A stretch of 64,000 nt of DNA from Brachypodius melanocephalos (GCA_013398615.1 VZSR01003803.1:6367700-6431699); one strand, 5' to 3'; positions 1 through 15,100 are shown, numbered from the stretch's first letter. Made by a program: numbers and translations. The notes: a model not told the origin generated them from the sequence alone.

Positions 1-2635
1 CTGTCCATAAGCATAAGTATCAGGACTCTGTTACTTGCAGATTTTTTAAAGTCAATTTTACAACTTCACTTCAACTTCCTATATCACCTTTGCTGAAGCT
101 CTGTCACCAGCCACTGGCTTGCAGCAGAGCTGCATTTTGAATTGTGAAGACTAAAGAAGCAGAACATGAACTTCTCAGCTGATTTTCCTCAAAATATTTC
201 CTGCATCATCTACATGCCCAATAGCTAGGAATTTCTCAATGAAGCTACAACTTAGGTAGTAAAATACAGTATTAACTTATTTCTGCTAGTGTTTTACTAT
301 TTACGATTTCTTCTTTAACTTAAAATATCCAGTCCAGTACCCACTGCCCAATATCCATTAATGCTGTACCATTTTCAAGTACAACAAATTTATGGAAGAA
401 GAGAGGTATGCTAAATTGCCTTTGGTTGAAAAAAAGAAAATCTATGGGTCATTCCTTCAGATGACAGTGATGAAACTGAAATTACATAGGGTTTTGTTCA
501 TTACTTCAAATTTGTTTGATGTCTTTACTCCCTATTATCCAACTTTTTTTTTTTCTCTTTTATAGGTACACAATATTAGTACATGCTCCATCCAAATTCT
601 CCAGTGTCAGATAAAAATATTGTTAAAGGCATCTAGCAAGTGGTTTTCTTGAAATTTATCAATATAAATACAACAGATATTTTAAACATGTGACAGGAGA
701 GTTCTCTGCAGGTAGGAGAGCATTTACTGGAAGAGAAATGCAGAAAGTGCCTTGGTGCTTTAGTGCCTGAAAAGCTGCTGTGCGACTCACCACCAGTCAG
801 GGAAAAAGGCTAACTAGCATTTTAGCTATTATGCATGTTTTTTGATCCCAGCTATTACTTTGGTGATTTCTAGTCTTACTCCATACATTATAGCCTATAG
901 TATAAGGAATGCTCACCTACTACTCTCTACTGCTGTGTGAGACTCAATGAACCTGACTTTACACCAGAGTGGTTAGGGTCTGCTTCATAAATTTTCTCTC
1001 CATAATATTTTGTGGTCTGTATAAGAAATACACAGGCATATATCTGAATATACATAATAGGCCGTTTTGTTGCATAATGCATTTTGCAATTTATTTCTGT
1101 GATATTATTAGAGAAAATTATTTTGATTCTCAGCTTGTGGGATAACTTTATAGCTTTATATAGTACATGAGCCAGCAGGCAGCTTTATGGAAATGCTAAG
1201 CCTTTCCAAAACACAGAACAGCAAATATTAATGATATTCTACATCAAAACTCCTTCTCCAGTCTTCTCTAAAGTTTCAAAGGAGGTTCAGCATGTCTAGT
1301 GTTTGCAAACACAACACACAGAAAACTGGCCTTAGATGAACTATCCTGGAAATAACCATACCAGTTTTTCTTGGATCTTTATTTGCAAAGTGTAGCTATT
1401 CCAAGCAACAGAGCTGAATAAATAAGTTACAAAAAAAGTTGGCCATAACTTCTCTTTGTTCTCCTTTATCTAAGAAAGAACCTTCAATAACAAGCAGAAA
1501 CGAAACCTTTCCTGCCTAAGGATGTAACTTGTTGTTATGTTCCATGTGCTGGCAAGTGGGAGGGGCAATATTCAGCACTGAGAATTGATTTTGAACTTGC
1601 TCCACAAACCTGCTCTAGGATCATGGCTTTTAGATTTAAGTTGGAAAATCAAGAACCACAGGACCCAAGATCCTTTTGAGAAAACTTCTCATGCTATTTA
1701 TTATACACAGTCCTTTGCTGCAAACTAGTTGAAGACTGATTATCGCTGGTGAATTTAAAATGTTACCCTGCACTTTGACAACCAAATCAGTAATACTGTA
1801 TTCTTGCTTTATATTTTGCTATCAAGCATTTTGTTTGTATTTAATCATAGCAATTATTTCTATTGTGCTTACCCCCTGTAATTTTATGTTACATAAAATG
1901 ACAGTTATTTGAGCTAAAACAATTGCTTACAATAATTTGTGTTTATTTTTTATTGTGATTATTGCCATTGCAGCTCTCTCATGGCAAGAGCACATCACTC
2001 TAAGTTATGCATATACACCATTTAATAACTAAGCTGTTCTTTTCCTTGGGGTTCAACCACCTACTGAATAAAAAACAAAACACAACTACACGCAGAATGA
2101 AAAAGTAAATGAAAATAATAAGTTATCTTCTTACTCCTCTGATAATTGCCAATGAAAATTGTAAGAGTAACATGGGAAAATAGCTACTCTATTATTTATT
2201 TTTGCATTGAACTATGACATATATTTTTTTTCTTTTGGCAAGGAATGGCTTTTAAAGACATATATATTTACCACCATGTGTTAATAAGAAACTGACTCCC
2301 CCAGCACTGAATGTCAGCTGAAGTCAGAGAACACTTCTTTTTCTCCTCTCACCCCAGTACGTCCTTGTCAAAAGACAGAGTCCAGAACTGTACTGACACT
2401 TAAACCACAGAAAGCCAAGATTTATATGACAGAAAAATTGTGCCCTTTGTCTTGCTTTCTGGCAATTTCACTGTCCCTTTTTGTTGCCAGTGGATACTGA
2501 GTCATGGCTTCAGAAATCTCTGGACAATGACTCCAAGATCCCTTCCCAAATTTTAATGTGTATTTCTAAGCCCAGCATTATTGTAAGCACAATTTAAACT
2601 ACTTCCCCATTAATGGATAAGAGAAGAGGGATATA

Positions 2636-2960
2636 GCACCTTCCAGTACCTAAAAAGGGCTTACAAGAAAGCTGGACAGCTGGACACTTTTCTCAAGTGC
2701 CTGGAGTGATAGAACAAGTGGTAATGCTTTTCAACTAAAACAGGGTAGATTTAGATCAGATATTAGGAAGAAAATTCTTCAAGAGGGTAGTTAAGCACTG
2801 GAAGAAGTTGCCCAGAGAAGTTGTGAATGCCCCATCTCTGGAAGTGTTCAAGGGCAGGCTGGAGAGGGCTTTGAGCAACCTAGGCTAGTGTAAAGTGTCC
2901 CTGCTCATTGCAGGGAGGTTGGAACTGAATGATCCTTATCCCTTCCAACCCAAACGGACG
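2636..2960 (+). repeat. CR1 LINE 3' fragment
   Basis: The segment follows the CR1 3' consensus: TTCCAGTACCT, TTAGGAAGAAAATTCTTCA, GAAGTTGCCCAGAGAAGTTG, GAATGCCCCATCTCTGGAAG and finally CCTTCCAACCCAAAC. It is 5'-truncated, as is normal for CR1, and old enough to carry many changes. It is antisense to SLC36A4. Confidence 0.9.
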
Positions 2961-5900
2961 TAAAAGAGATTGTAAGAATGTTAGCATTCGTTTTATAACG
3001 GGTATAAAAATAATTATCTTAAACATGAAGTATTGGGAAATGCCTCCTAACGTCAGTCTTTTTACTTTATGGAAGAGGACACCAACTGCAAGTTTATTAT
3101 GACCTGCTTGTATTAATCTGTGGAACAAAATATGTGTAAGAAATGGTCCTTAAAACTAGCAGACAAAAGAACGGCACCTAAAAGCTGTAGCTTGATAAAC
3201 ACAACACAGAAAAGGCAAATTTTAAACACACAGATAAAAGAGCAAAGACAGTAATCTATTGGATTCATCTTTACAATCAAGATAGATATGCCCAACACTT
3301 CAGGTACTTTTCTGTGCTTTGATGCAGACACCACCACCACAGTTACACAGGACAGCAGTTCCTTTCAGCAATTAAAAAAAATATATAAAGAGTAGTTTCT
3401 AGAACAGTGACTCATGGAAATGTACCTGAGATAACACAAAACATAAAGGATTCTGGTTACTTTTCTCCTACTGAATAAATGTTAACACTGCCAAATAATT
3501 CACAGTTTCTCCTAATTCCAGAGCAGACTCTTATAACCTCAGAAGGCAGGTTAATTTATCGCTACTCCACAATTTATTTGGCGCAAAGATGAATAAGAAT
3601 TATATCTTAGATATCCAGCTCAACAGAGCCACAAAAATGAATAATTTTTGTCCTCATTCATGATACTTTAACCTTTCCTTAACCTCAGCTAGCTGCCTTG
3701 CAATTTCTTTCTAGCTCATTAAATATTATTTTGACTTGAATTTGTTAAAAATTAGCTAACTGTACAGACAGGACTCTAACGCAATGAAGTCCAAAATTAC
3801 TACTCCTTTTTCCCAAAAGTAATAAATCTAGAATCTGTGCTTCTGTAATCAAAAGCCATTTAAGTCTCTGAGCTGCATCCTAATTCTACTGGACACTTCC
3901 ACAAAGTAAGTAACTTCTAGATGGCCACCTTGAAACAGGATCTAAATGTTAAATCACACTCCACATACATTTAAAATGTACATTTAACTGAACAATAAAT
4001 TTTTCTAGCCTAGTCTGTCTTAAGTACCAGGTCTTAAAATTAAACTCCTGTCAAATTCTCAGTGGTGCACTTTGCAGCAAGCATTTGCCATAATTTTGCC
4101 TTCCAGCAAGAAATATAGTGTGTAGCTATCAAATAGGGATAATTAAAGTAAACATAAACCACATAATTGCAGCTTCCTTCACCACTTAGACTTTAGATCT
4201 GGAATACATCATGTCAAGTTGATTACTTGTCACATAACAATAATGGCTCATTTGATGCATTTATACTAATAATCCTCTGGCTTCTTGTCTGATATCACAG
4301 ATGAATTACATCCAACAATTAAAGCATAAGATAAAGGGAAAGGCACAGAAATAAAAATAGAAAAATAAATGCAGCAAAGTTACAAAATATAAAGTTTATT
4401 GTTACTGAATAAGTAGTGGATAAACCCAGAATAGAGAGTGAGAGGCTCTTCAAAAAAAAAGCAAAAATGTGAGGTTGAAGTCTGAAAAGTCACAGAAGAT
4501 GCAACCAGCAAGATCATGGTGAGGTACCAGTGAGAGGAGAAAAAAAGCAAGAACAAAAACATGGCATCTGATCTTATTCCAGCAAAGACAGAGCCACCTG
4601 TGGGGGAAAGTGTTAATGCAACAATTGTGTATACCTAATTCCTTTGGAGATCCGACTTTGAACCAAGGGGTCTTCAGTAAGGAGGTTCACACCAGTTTAG
4701 TAGAAGAGTAAGATGATTCAAGGTATCTTTTACTGAAGGAAGAACTATAGTTGAGATAACCTGACCACAACACCCCATATTAAATAAGAACATCATTCGA
4801 CCTCAAAGAACAAGACACAGAATTTTTGACATCAAAACACCATCATTGTGACAACAGAACAGCTTTATCAGTGAGCACTGATGCAAGTCAAAACATTGTT
4901 CCATTGCTTGCTGAATGAAAAAAATACACACAACAGTTAATCAGAGAACAGGGGGGTTGTGCTGATTACTGAAGCCAATCTGCTCTTTTCTGATTGAATG
5001 CTAGAGCTAGCATGAAGAAGAATATGGAATTACATGCTGTGAAAAATCGAAGACAAGAGAGAAGATATTCTACATTTGCAAGCAGTAAGATGTTAATTTG
5101 ACTCACATATCATAAAAATATACTGTAAAGGTATTTCTGCTTTCTTCTCTCATCCCCTAAACTCTAGAAAATAGCTTTTCTGTTTGTGCTAGGACAAAGG
5201 TCTGGGGCCACAATGCAAGTCAGCTCTAGGAAAACTTCCCAGGTTTAAAGAAAAAATCCAGATAGAATAAAGTTTGCATGACACAACAGGAAAGAACAAA
5301 CTACTGAATCTTTGAACATGATGTTGAAAACAAAAGGATTAAAAAATGAATGGGATGTCATTTGTGCTACAGGTTCCTCAGACTTTGTGTAGCAGTAAAT
5401 TAATGTTGCTCATCATCACAACATCTACACTGAGGGACCTTATCAAACGAAAACATACAGATTAATATTCAACACTAAAAAGCTCAGATTAACCATCTAA
5501 GTAAAGCACAGCATGCTATTACTTTTGGTTTGTCCATGAACTCAACATACTTCTGAATTCTGGGTTGTTGCACATCAAAAGAGAAGCAGGAAGACATATG
5601 CCAATGCTCTGGAAAAAACGTGGAGTTTTTTAATATGCCAAGCACTGTTATCTATTTCCTCTTAACTGTGCATTAAGAAACGGATGTTTTTCCATTTGCT
5701 GAATCCTTTACTTTCCCCTTAGGAAACTCTGGATCTTAAAGGAAATTTCAGGTCTATGAAGCACTGAATGTAAAATGCATAAGGGGTACATACAAAAATA
5801 GCTGCTCCACTCAGTAAGCATGACAGAAAATCAGTGGCTCGTGTATGACATTTAAGAAGAAACCTGATAAATGACCTTCTCTTCTAAGTCAGTTCATGCA

Positions 5901-6872
5901 TAGAAATATAATGGGCTAAAATAATGGAGAAACACAAATTCATGAATTATTGATATATTACAAATGAAGTTCGCTTGCTATGAGCTGGAGAATATACATA
6001 TATATATTTGTTATTTGGACAAAGAATTTTCACACCACTGCTTTAGTACATGTTTAAGCACACGGACAGAAAATATAGAGTGGAATGAAAAAATAAAAGC
6101 AGGCTTGATTAGTTTTAAAATTATTGTTAGAAAGGGAAAATGAGATTTAACTGCAGGCAACTGAGCATGATATTCAGCATCACTTCTCACTCTTCCTGAG
6201 AAGGATTCATCATACCAAATGCTGGATACATTTCTCACCTGTATTCCTTCAAACATGCCAAGGAGGGTATAAGCACTTTTGTGGTCCAGTTCCACTTTTT
6301 CAGAAGCAATATGTAAACCAGATCAATATGTAAACTGTGCCCTTCCAAGCACCTGTTCCTCTCTCTTGCTTCCAAGGAGTCTAGCTTGCATAACCACTGC
6401 AGCTGTAGAGGTGCAGAAAACAGAGTTCTCCATGCTAAATTAGACAAGTCTTAACATATGTAGCACTTTGCAATTTATGCCAGGCACGACCTCAAGCCTC
6501 CAGAGCAGTGACTGACAGGTATGTTTAAAATGTAAATAGTATTAGGAATCTTCTACTTGCACCTCACCAAAACTGAATACAATTTACAAAAGGGACTTCA
6601 AAAAGGAATCATAAATTGTTTTTTAAAAATACTAATAACTAAAAAGTTAATGCAAATAATTTAAGAATTAAAATAATTATTGCCCCGGAATACGATCAAT
6701 TGCTTTGGAATACATTAATGAATTCCTAAACTATTTGTTCTTCATTTCTTTTGTAACTTACGGAACAAATGTCTCAGAAAAAAAATCAAGCAAACTTCAT
6801 GACAAGCCCTAAATTACTTCTTAATTCTCTTATTACAAATCTTTCAAAATTTTCTATTTTTCACTTCAATCA

Positions 6873-7030
6873 CAGATCACAGAATCATAGAATCACAGAG
6901 TCACGGAATGGGTAAGGTTAGAAAGGACCACAGTGGGTCATCTGGTCCAACCTCCCTGCTCAAGCAGGGCCATCCCAGAGCACATGCCACAGGATTGTGT
7001 CCAGACAGTTCTTGAATATATCCAGTGCCC
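6873..7030 (-). repeat. CR1 LINE 3' end, short
   Basis: Read on the plus strand it begins ACAGAATCATAGAATCACAG, then AGAAAGGACCACAGTGGGTC and CTGGTCCAACCTCCCTGCTC. This is the reversed CR1 3' end with its repeated tail. The copy is about 160 bases and sense to SLC36A4. Confidence 0.88.
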
Positions 7031-9318
7031 AATATTCAAGCCCATAACTTTTATTTCTTTCTCATAAATTTTTTTTGAAAAAGAACTGTACTCCAAAATC
7101 TGAAGTACAAAATCAAAATTTATTCAGAATCTTAACTAACACCTGAACGGAAGTAGTCCAACATATACCAAAGTAATTTTAAAAACCCCAAAAGGTAAAG
7201 CAGGACTTGTTTTATCTTTTCAGGAATTTACTTTATATTACTTTATAAATTTCTATATATAGCTTTTAAAATATAAAATTTTGCAATGATGAATACTAAC
7301 ATCAGACAATTCTGCTAGGTCCTGTGGCTCTATTTGGAAAATGTATTTACACATTAATGTCTCTAGAACAATGAGCAATAAGAAACACTTCTAGCATCAT
7401 TCCAATAAACCATAACATTTAACCATTAAGCATAAACCACGGATATCTGGTATCCATATATTAAAATTGGGTTTAAAAAAAAAGTAGTATTTGCACAGTT
7501 AAAAAGAATGTAAGTTACTGTATGTCCATAAATTGATGCCTACACCAATGGCAACTCATAAGACAATCAGGCACATCAATAGAAAGGATTCATAATCAGG
7601 ATATATTAAGAAATACATCCTGAAATTAAGAGATATCTTTTTCTTGCAAAGACACTCAAAAAGGTTGGAAAAATCTGATTTCACATATCGCTTTCTCACG
7701 CCCAAGAATATGTCAAAAAACCACAAAATGATCCTCTCTCAACTTAAAACCAAAGTACAGGATCTTCTACTTGGAAGCCAGAATTATGCTCACTAGCTTC
7801 CCATATCCAAAAAAATCCCAAATAAAACCCCAATACACAGTGGAGGATAATTAACTGATCTAATCAAATGTTATTTTATTCCTTTGACAATTCATAAACA
7901 ATTATTTTGTGCTAAAACCCACTTTGATGGACCTGTTAGCACTCCACACAAATATTTTATATACCATCTGGAAATTTCTTAAATCACTAATTTAACTATT
8001 CCTTTTTTCTGTCATTATTATTACTCTCTGAAATGAACAAACTCTTCTTAAAAAAAAATCTGCGTCTAATAACTGATACATAACCCTCTTCAATATAAAT
8101 GATCATCACTTTATCCTAAAAGTACGCATAAAGATCTTAAAACTCCTTCATGTTACCTCTCCTGAAGCTACTCTAAGCAAGTATTTTATTGGCACAACAT
8201 CAAAAAACAGCATAAGACATCTGGTAAACACGATTTTATCTTCTGTCTAATTGTCCAGCATGAAGAACTGTCCCTTCCTGAAACCAAGTACAGTTAAAAT
8301 AGAGAAATTTTTAGAAAATGCAACTGATAAGCTCAATGGAATAATACATTTATTCTCCTCTTGGTAAAATTACACACTAAGCTCAGACTTAATGGCAAGC
8401 AGCTCAGTAACAGCTCCGTTCATGCTCAGCTGGATCAGCCCTTCAATTAAATTTCTTTCATTTCAAGGTAATAATCAAAACAGCTGACAATTCAAGTGAT
8501 ATCTCCACATCCACATCCACAACCACATGCAAATGCAGCATTTCTTAATTTTCCTTTTAACAGGAGAACCACGGCTGCAGGAACACAGCCCTAAATTAAG
8601 CTATTAAAAATATAATATTCTGAAGTTCTTGTGTGGATGAAAGATGCTATTAATGCTCAACTCAGTTTTCTCCATTATATTTGCTGATATTCTTAAGCAG
8701 CTATTACCTATTCAGAAAAAAAAAATCCTTTCACTACTATCTTTAATAAATCAAACATAACTTATTCCTTAGAAATGAAAGTAATGCTAGAATTGTTCTT
8801 TTCTATTTTATTCCCTTACTTCTTCAAGGATTTGCTGCCACCTTTTCAGATAAAATATCTTCTCAATACTACTTCGTTTTTTCCCATACTTCTTCCAACC
8901 CATCCAGCAAGCAGATTTAATTTCAGTGTCCTTCAGTCAGAAGACATGAGGAGGCCTTTGCTAGACAGTGAGATGTTTACATTTGCATTATAGTGGAAAC
9001 TTATATTCTTACCCATCCTAAATTTTTTACCACAACTCTTATTGTGGTATACTCCAACTTGCTACACCATATACAGTGAAACCCAGGCAAAGATGAAGAG
9101 ACCTTTGTCTCTTGCAAACAAAATAGAAAACAGCAGAGGAAACAGAACATGGAAATCCAAAAATGCAGAAGATGCTTGTGATCATTCTCCTGCAACACTA
9201 AGTGTCCAAAAGTGAGCAAGTAAGTAGTGAAAAGGCCTAAGCAACACAGATGGCTTTTGGGTGTGCTTTACATCCCCAGTCATTTGTCAAAACCTTTATC
9301 AGACCAGAAAAAAAATGA

Positions 9319-9319
<1 letters not shown>

Positions 9320-9357
<38 letters not shown>
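9320..9357. repeat. Pure poly(A) run, 38 bases
   Basis: Uninterrupted A on the plus strand in the last intron. I see no retrocopy or SINE body directly upstream, so it is recorded as a simple repeat. Confidence 0.97.
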
Positions 9358-9359
<2 letters not shown>

Positions 9360-12024
9360 CTCCTGGGTCTGCTTCTGCCAAAAAATGTTTCTCATATACT
9401 CCAACAATAAAACGATGACATAATTTTTTGAGTAATGCAAAAGCCCCAAGAATTAGTAATAAGTGATTTTTCCTGTCTTCTCTTAAAAAGCTAATGTGTT
9501 ACTAGCAACACAGCTGAAGTTTCTCTTCTCAAATAATTATTTTCAAGCAAGCAGATTCCCTCTAATCAGTGTATGACCTCTGAATGGTCCAGACATTACA
9601 ACATACTCCGTCACTGATATCAAAACCATTTAATTTCTAAAATTCAATTTAAAAGGTTTTGTATTTTTACTTTCTATTAAACAAACACTTTCTGAATAAT
9701 TTTAGGAACCATGTTCTGCAGTTAGACAAAGTGCAGCAAAATGAAAAGTGACACTATTTAAATTAATTCTGTTTAAAACCAGTGCTTTGATGAATAATGA
9801 TAAACAGAAGATGAATATAAGCATGGGAGTGTACATAATTGTTCGTGGAAAAGTATTACAGCTACTGCATGCATATAAGTTGTAGAAACCAGCTGGGAAA
9901 AACCTGAAATGCCATTAGGATAACACAACACATCACACAACAGCCTGGCAAATATCAAACCTTTGAGAGCGAACTTTTAATGTTACTTTTTTGTGCCTTG
10001 CAGCAAACAATTTAATATCCTCAAATATCCCAGCAACACTCGTAACACTTCAGCAGCTCCATTTTTAGAGATCCATATCACATGTGAGTTGCAATAGCAT
10101 ACACTAGATGCAATTTTACTATACATATTTTTTCAAAGACATAAAGATACAGCATTCTAATGTCACATCTTTATATATAGAGTTATATCTTTTGTATATA
10201 TGTATCTTTACATATATGTAGCTAATTTCCTTTCTTTTTCTACTTTCTTTTCTTCGAGATTGTTTCCCAGTTTTCCCTTTTCAGACTACCCAGAAATTAC
10301 AAAGGTTAATGATAAAATTAAGGAAAAAACCTATGGCTGAATATCATGAAGTCATCTATAATTTTCCCAAGTCAATTAGGGAAATTTGTCTTTAAGCCTG
10401 TTCAGCACTGGCTCTTCTCATCAGACACACACATGAAAACACCTTTCACCTATAAATTCTTGAAGCCTATAAATTCTAAGCAACAGTTTGGATCTACAAG
10501 ATTTTTAACTTTTCAAATCTATTGTGATATCATTACCAGGGCAGGTGATAAGGGGCACATAAAGGGCAACAGAGAGTGGGCAGAAGTCGAGAGCCTGATG
10601 ACAGCAAGGTGTGGTTAGGACTGGAGATTTTACTGGTGACCTTTCAGTGTCCTGGAGAGACACCAAGAAGTGTTTTGAACCTGGAAGCTTTTTGATCTAG
10701 ATATCTCTCAAGTATTACAAGAGCTACTCATCTATCCTGTCTTAAAATCTTAATGCCTGAATGATCTGAAATAGAACACAGGCTATACGATGCTTCGAAA
10801 GATATATACTTCATCATTCAAGAAAAATTTGGGTTTTCTGTTGATTTTTTTTTTATTTTCACAAAGCAGATGTATTTTCAGAGCAGCAAATTATTAGATT
10901 GATGGTATCTCCCTTTGCTTACTGTAGTAATTAAATTGCACTGACATTAAACTGTTTTTCTCAACAGACTTGACCTTAAGAAGGTCTCACTGGATGTTAA
11001 AGTTTTCTTTAACAGCAATCCTTAGGAGGCATCCAGCACATTAGCTACTGCATTTATCAAGGGAATGGAGACAATAAACCAAATAACTTCTCTTTCATCA
11101 ATTCTTTTCCCTAAAACACACGGTTTAGCATTTTTTGGCTTATTTATCACTTTTGATTGTTTTCAAGGTATTAACAGCTCATTTCAATACAAATGGTGAA
11201 GTCAAGAAGCCAGCTTTGTACTAGAAACAATTTTATTGTCTTCGAGAAAAGGTTGCTACATTATTAAGCACTTTGGCTGGGAGCTGTAAAGGCAAAGCTG
11301 AACATCCCCCACAGTTCATTACCTTCAGGAGTATTGATTCCTAGATGAGACCACACTCACCATTCAATGTCAGCTCTGCTGACTCCTACTAGTTGATCTC
11401 AGCCAGCTGTGAGAAAGCAGGGACACAGCAGGAGGGATGGGAAGATTAAGGGACAAACAAGAAAAACAGGAGTAACAGGCAGTGATGGTAGACATCCAAA
11501 ACTACTTTGGAGCATTATCACCTAAAATACGTGGCACCTCATGAACTCTGTGACTCTGCTACTTTGGATGGTAGCATTTGGATGCTACGGATACAGACCC
11601 AGCACACCTTTAGGCTTAATCCTCAGATCAACAAAACCGAGAAACGATTTCTCCATGACGAGCAAGTACTGAAGACCACATAGATAAATGCTGACAAATC
11701 TCAGCAATGTGTGTCTCACTTTAAAAAATTATTTGAAAAAGGGTTGTTTTCCAGTTGGCAGCTTTCAAACCAAAACAGGGTATTTACCAGCAAAAGATAT
11801 TGTTGTCAAATAATTGGTCACAGCTACTAAAACAAATGTGGTTAAAATACAAATACAACACTAGTTTCACTTATTCATAAAAGTCAAAATGTAGTGAAGT
11901 ACTGAAACAAAATTTCAGGTTTGCCAGCCTCTGGAAAAATAAACAACTAAACATATATTTAAATAAGCAGGCCCCAACAAAATGTAATAGCAAGTTTTTT
12001 AATGGATGCTCTGCGCATACTTAC

Positions 12025-12194
12025 AGGTTGAGCAGACTAATAGTGCTCTAGCCACAAGCTCACTGAGTAACTTCCACTTCTGCCTCACTCTGGAGGTGAC
12101 AATTGGAATGAGAATCTCTGCAGGGACGTAGAACTGAATCGAATACGTCACAAAAATCCCAAAGGAGTACAGAATTTTTACAGACTGATACAAC
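12025..12194 (-). CDS. SLC36A4: SLC36A4 coding exon 10 (eighth and ninth membrane segments), last exon in the window
   Basis: The acceptor TTTTCAACAG precedes 12194 and the donor GTAAGTATG follows 12025. The exon is 170 nt, phase 2 to phase 1. It completes Trp339 and encodes residues 340-395: LYQSVKILYSFGIFVTYS, IQFYVPAEILIPIVTSRV, RQKWKLLSELVARALLVCST, plus the first base of codon 396 (T, expected Cys). VKILYSFGIFVTYSIQFYVPAEI is a hallmark of PAT4. The strong donor shows that coding continues in a further exon, which in relatives begins near ILIPRLD and runs to the stop. That exon was not found between 1 and 12024. Confidence 0.96.
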
Positions 12195-15100
12195 CTGTTG
12201 AAAACATTTACAGTCATGTAAGTATATAAGCTGCAAATTCTTCATAAAAAATTGGCTTGATAATGACCCTAACGATATACATATATATATGAAAAAATAT
12301 TTTCCCCCAGCAAACATGAATATAATACTTCAACTGTATAAGAAATTGCAAAAGATAAGCCAGCTAGAGTAAATCTTCCAATAAAGTGGAGACATCCTTA
12401 TTACTGTTACTTACTGCTGAGTAAACAAATGACAAAGAGCTATCCATGCCTCCAACAGTTTTAAATTTGGATACATTTTTAATTTGTGCTGCATTAACTA
12501 CAAGCATTTGTCATTGCTTGCAGCAAACTGACAGAAATTATGAGTCTCCACAAGAAATTGTATGATTTTCTCTCTATGGATATAATAAGAATTTTGGGTG
12601 AGGGCTTGGTTCATTTGCCATGAGGTGTTGTGTGTTCACAAATGGGAAAGGGAATAGTTCTCATAAACAACCTGTTTTAACAGATGATGATGCCAAGCAG
12701 ACCAAGCACTGAAAACCTTGGGTTTTGCTTCAGTCCTTAAAAAGATGTTCAACTGAAGCAAAGCCAACATGCATAAGGTAAGGAAATAAAAAAACAGCAG
12801 TAAGAGTAGGGAAAGAACAAACAGGACCTTGATCTCTGTATCTCTCAAGCCTGGCAGGGCTCACTTAATGCATTCTCTCTTTGAGTATCACAGTTTGTAT
12901 CTGAATTATTAAATGAAATCCAGCCAGGACTGCTTTTGGCCCCTTATCCTGTGGCCAAATGGCATGGCATGGCAAAAATTGTATCTGTACAGCTCAGCTC
13001 TTTTCTACCATACTTTCCATGATTCTATGATATGAGGAAGAAAAGAAAAATAAGCATCAACTAAAAATACATTTTGACCAATAGGTCTTAAATTATCTGT
13101 ATCAAAGGTTTGGCCATCACTGTACACAACTCAGGGAATCTCCAAAGGCACATTCAAATGGACAGAAAAACTATTACATCAATTTATGTGGTGACATAAC
13201 GGTGTATCTAGTTTAGAAGCTGCTGCTTTTGTGACACACATATTTTTGACTGTTGAGCAGCTTTTAGAAATTCAGAGGAACAAGAGCTCTGCAAGACTGT
13301 CCTTATTCCCAAAGCTTAGATAGATTTCAGTTGGTTAAATTTTAGCTGACCAAATACCCAGAATTCACCTCTGCTCCTCAGGCTTTAGACTGCCCCAAGC
13401 CTTTACAAAAGTAATTTCTAAAATATATTCAAAACCAGGATTCAAAACTTTAAACACACCCAGTTCAAAGTAAGCATCTTCATTACCCTATTTTTCTACA
13501 GCTCTATGAGGATTAAAACTCTCCAAATTAAAAAAATACTTCTTATATTACTGAGGTAATTTTACTAGTAATTTAATATTATATTCCAATCAGAAAAAGA
13601 TGACTCCTTAGGCAACCTTTTAATAAAAATCTAAATCATTCATATGTGGTAAATTTCTTTTCAATTCTACATTTAAGATTTCATTATACCCATTTTAAGG
13701 GTAGAAACATTGGCAAGTAGTGCAACAGAACTTGCAGAACAACACAGCTAGACCAAACAGAACAATAATTATGTAAAGCTTTCACTTGAACTAGTCCCAT
13801 GTGAAGTCTTGCTGAACTTCAATACACTAAAATGTTTGTATGGTCATTAACCTTTTGGATTCACAGCAAGGGAACTGTTGCACAAGAACTGTCACTTATA
13901 TCTTTAAAAAGAACAGATGGTGGAAAGAATCTTCATATTCAGCCTCAAGAAGACAAGAACCCAAACAAAAACAAAGAAGAAATTTTTTATAATGAGGGTA
14001 GTAAAGCTGTGGATGCCCCATCCCTGGAAGTGTTCATGGCCAGGTTGGATCAAGCTTGGAGCAACCTGGTCTTGTGAAAGATTTCTCTGCTCATGGCACA
14101 GGGCTGGAACAGACAATCTTTTAAGGTCCTCTCCAACACGAACCATTTTACGAATCTATGAGATCCAAACCAAGGACACTACCAAGTACTAAAGCAGAAT
14201 TTTCTACAACTTACATCTGCAAATACTGAAAACTACTCTTTAGGTCCATTTTCAACATATTCTAAGTAATATATTATGCTGAGTGACAACTTGTACTTCC
14301 AAACACCATCTAAAATAGAACAGCACCAAGTCATTTATCCAAAAGCACTAATCTAGCAGGAATATTTTAAGAATACGAGCAGTCTTCCATTTAAATTAAA
14401 CTTAAGAATTTAACCAGTCTAGGGCCTGTGTATGCCTTCCAGTCAATTCATCTGTGAGGACATCAAATAAAACTCAGAAAGCAGCAGAATTCTAATTTAA
14501 TTTTCATTATCAGGAAAGGCTTATTTTTAAAGACAGGGGTTGTCCAGCTGGAATTAAACACATAAAGCAAGTTTCACTGCTTAGATACATTCCAAACTCT
14601 CTCGCCTGACTGTCTTCTTATAAAAAAATTCTTCTGCTCCTGGCAATTCCTCTAGTTCCAACTGGCAACTTACTGGCTTTTTATGTCAGGACCAAATAGC
14701 AAAATACTGTCCTGTGGTTCACTGGAAATTCATTTTGCTAGCCCAGTTAATTGCAACCATTTGTCCCTCAGCACTGTATCAGGTATACCCAGTCCTGCAC
14801 AGCAACAGCATCGTACATCACAATCCCTGAGTGCACCACTGAGCTGCTTCTCCTAATTTTATTTGGTGTTCTGGGGTACTCTCCAGAGTAACACAAAAAC
14901 AGATGACTTTGTTAACTGTGGATATGTGCCCTGAGTAGCTTTGAGGTTATTACACTTATAATGCCAATTTCCAACCCTATAGAGCACCAGTTTCCATCTC
15001 TTTTATTATCTGTTTCCTTGCATTAGGCCTGCAAAGCCATCAGGACAAATATCATCATCATCACATCTGCACTGTAGCCAAGAGCTATTTGAAAATTCGT

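Larger units (their letters stand above)
1..12024 (-). other. SLC36A4: SLC36A4 last intron, incomplete
   Basis: The sequence after the exon 10 donor runs to the window edge without a recognisable final exon. It contains two CR1 copies (about 2636-2960 and 6873-7030) and a 38-base A run (9320-9357). Everything else is AT-rich and I see no conserved coding stretch on either strand. If the expected terminal exon really lies beyond position 1, this intron exceeds 12 kb. Confidence 0.7.

Noticed and set aside
9227..9449. Open frames with poly-Lys or poly-Phe
   Set aside because: They are translations of the poly(A) run.
12950..13035. Possible CR1 end (CCATGATTCTATGATA)
   Set aside because: Only about 16 bases resemble the CR1 tail, and the preceding sequence does not match.
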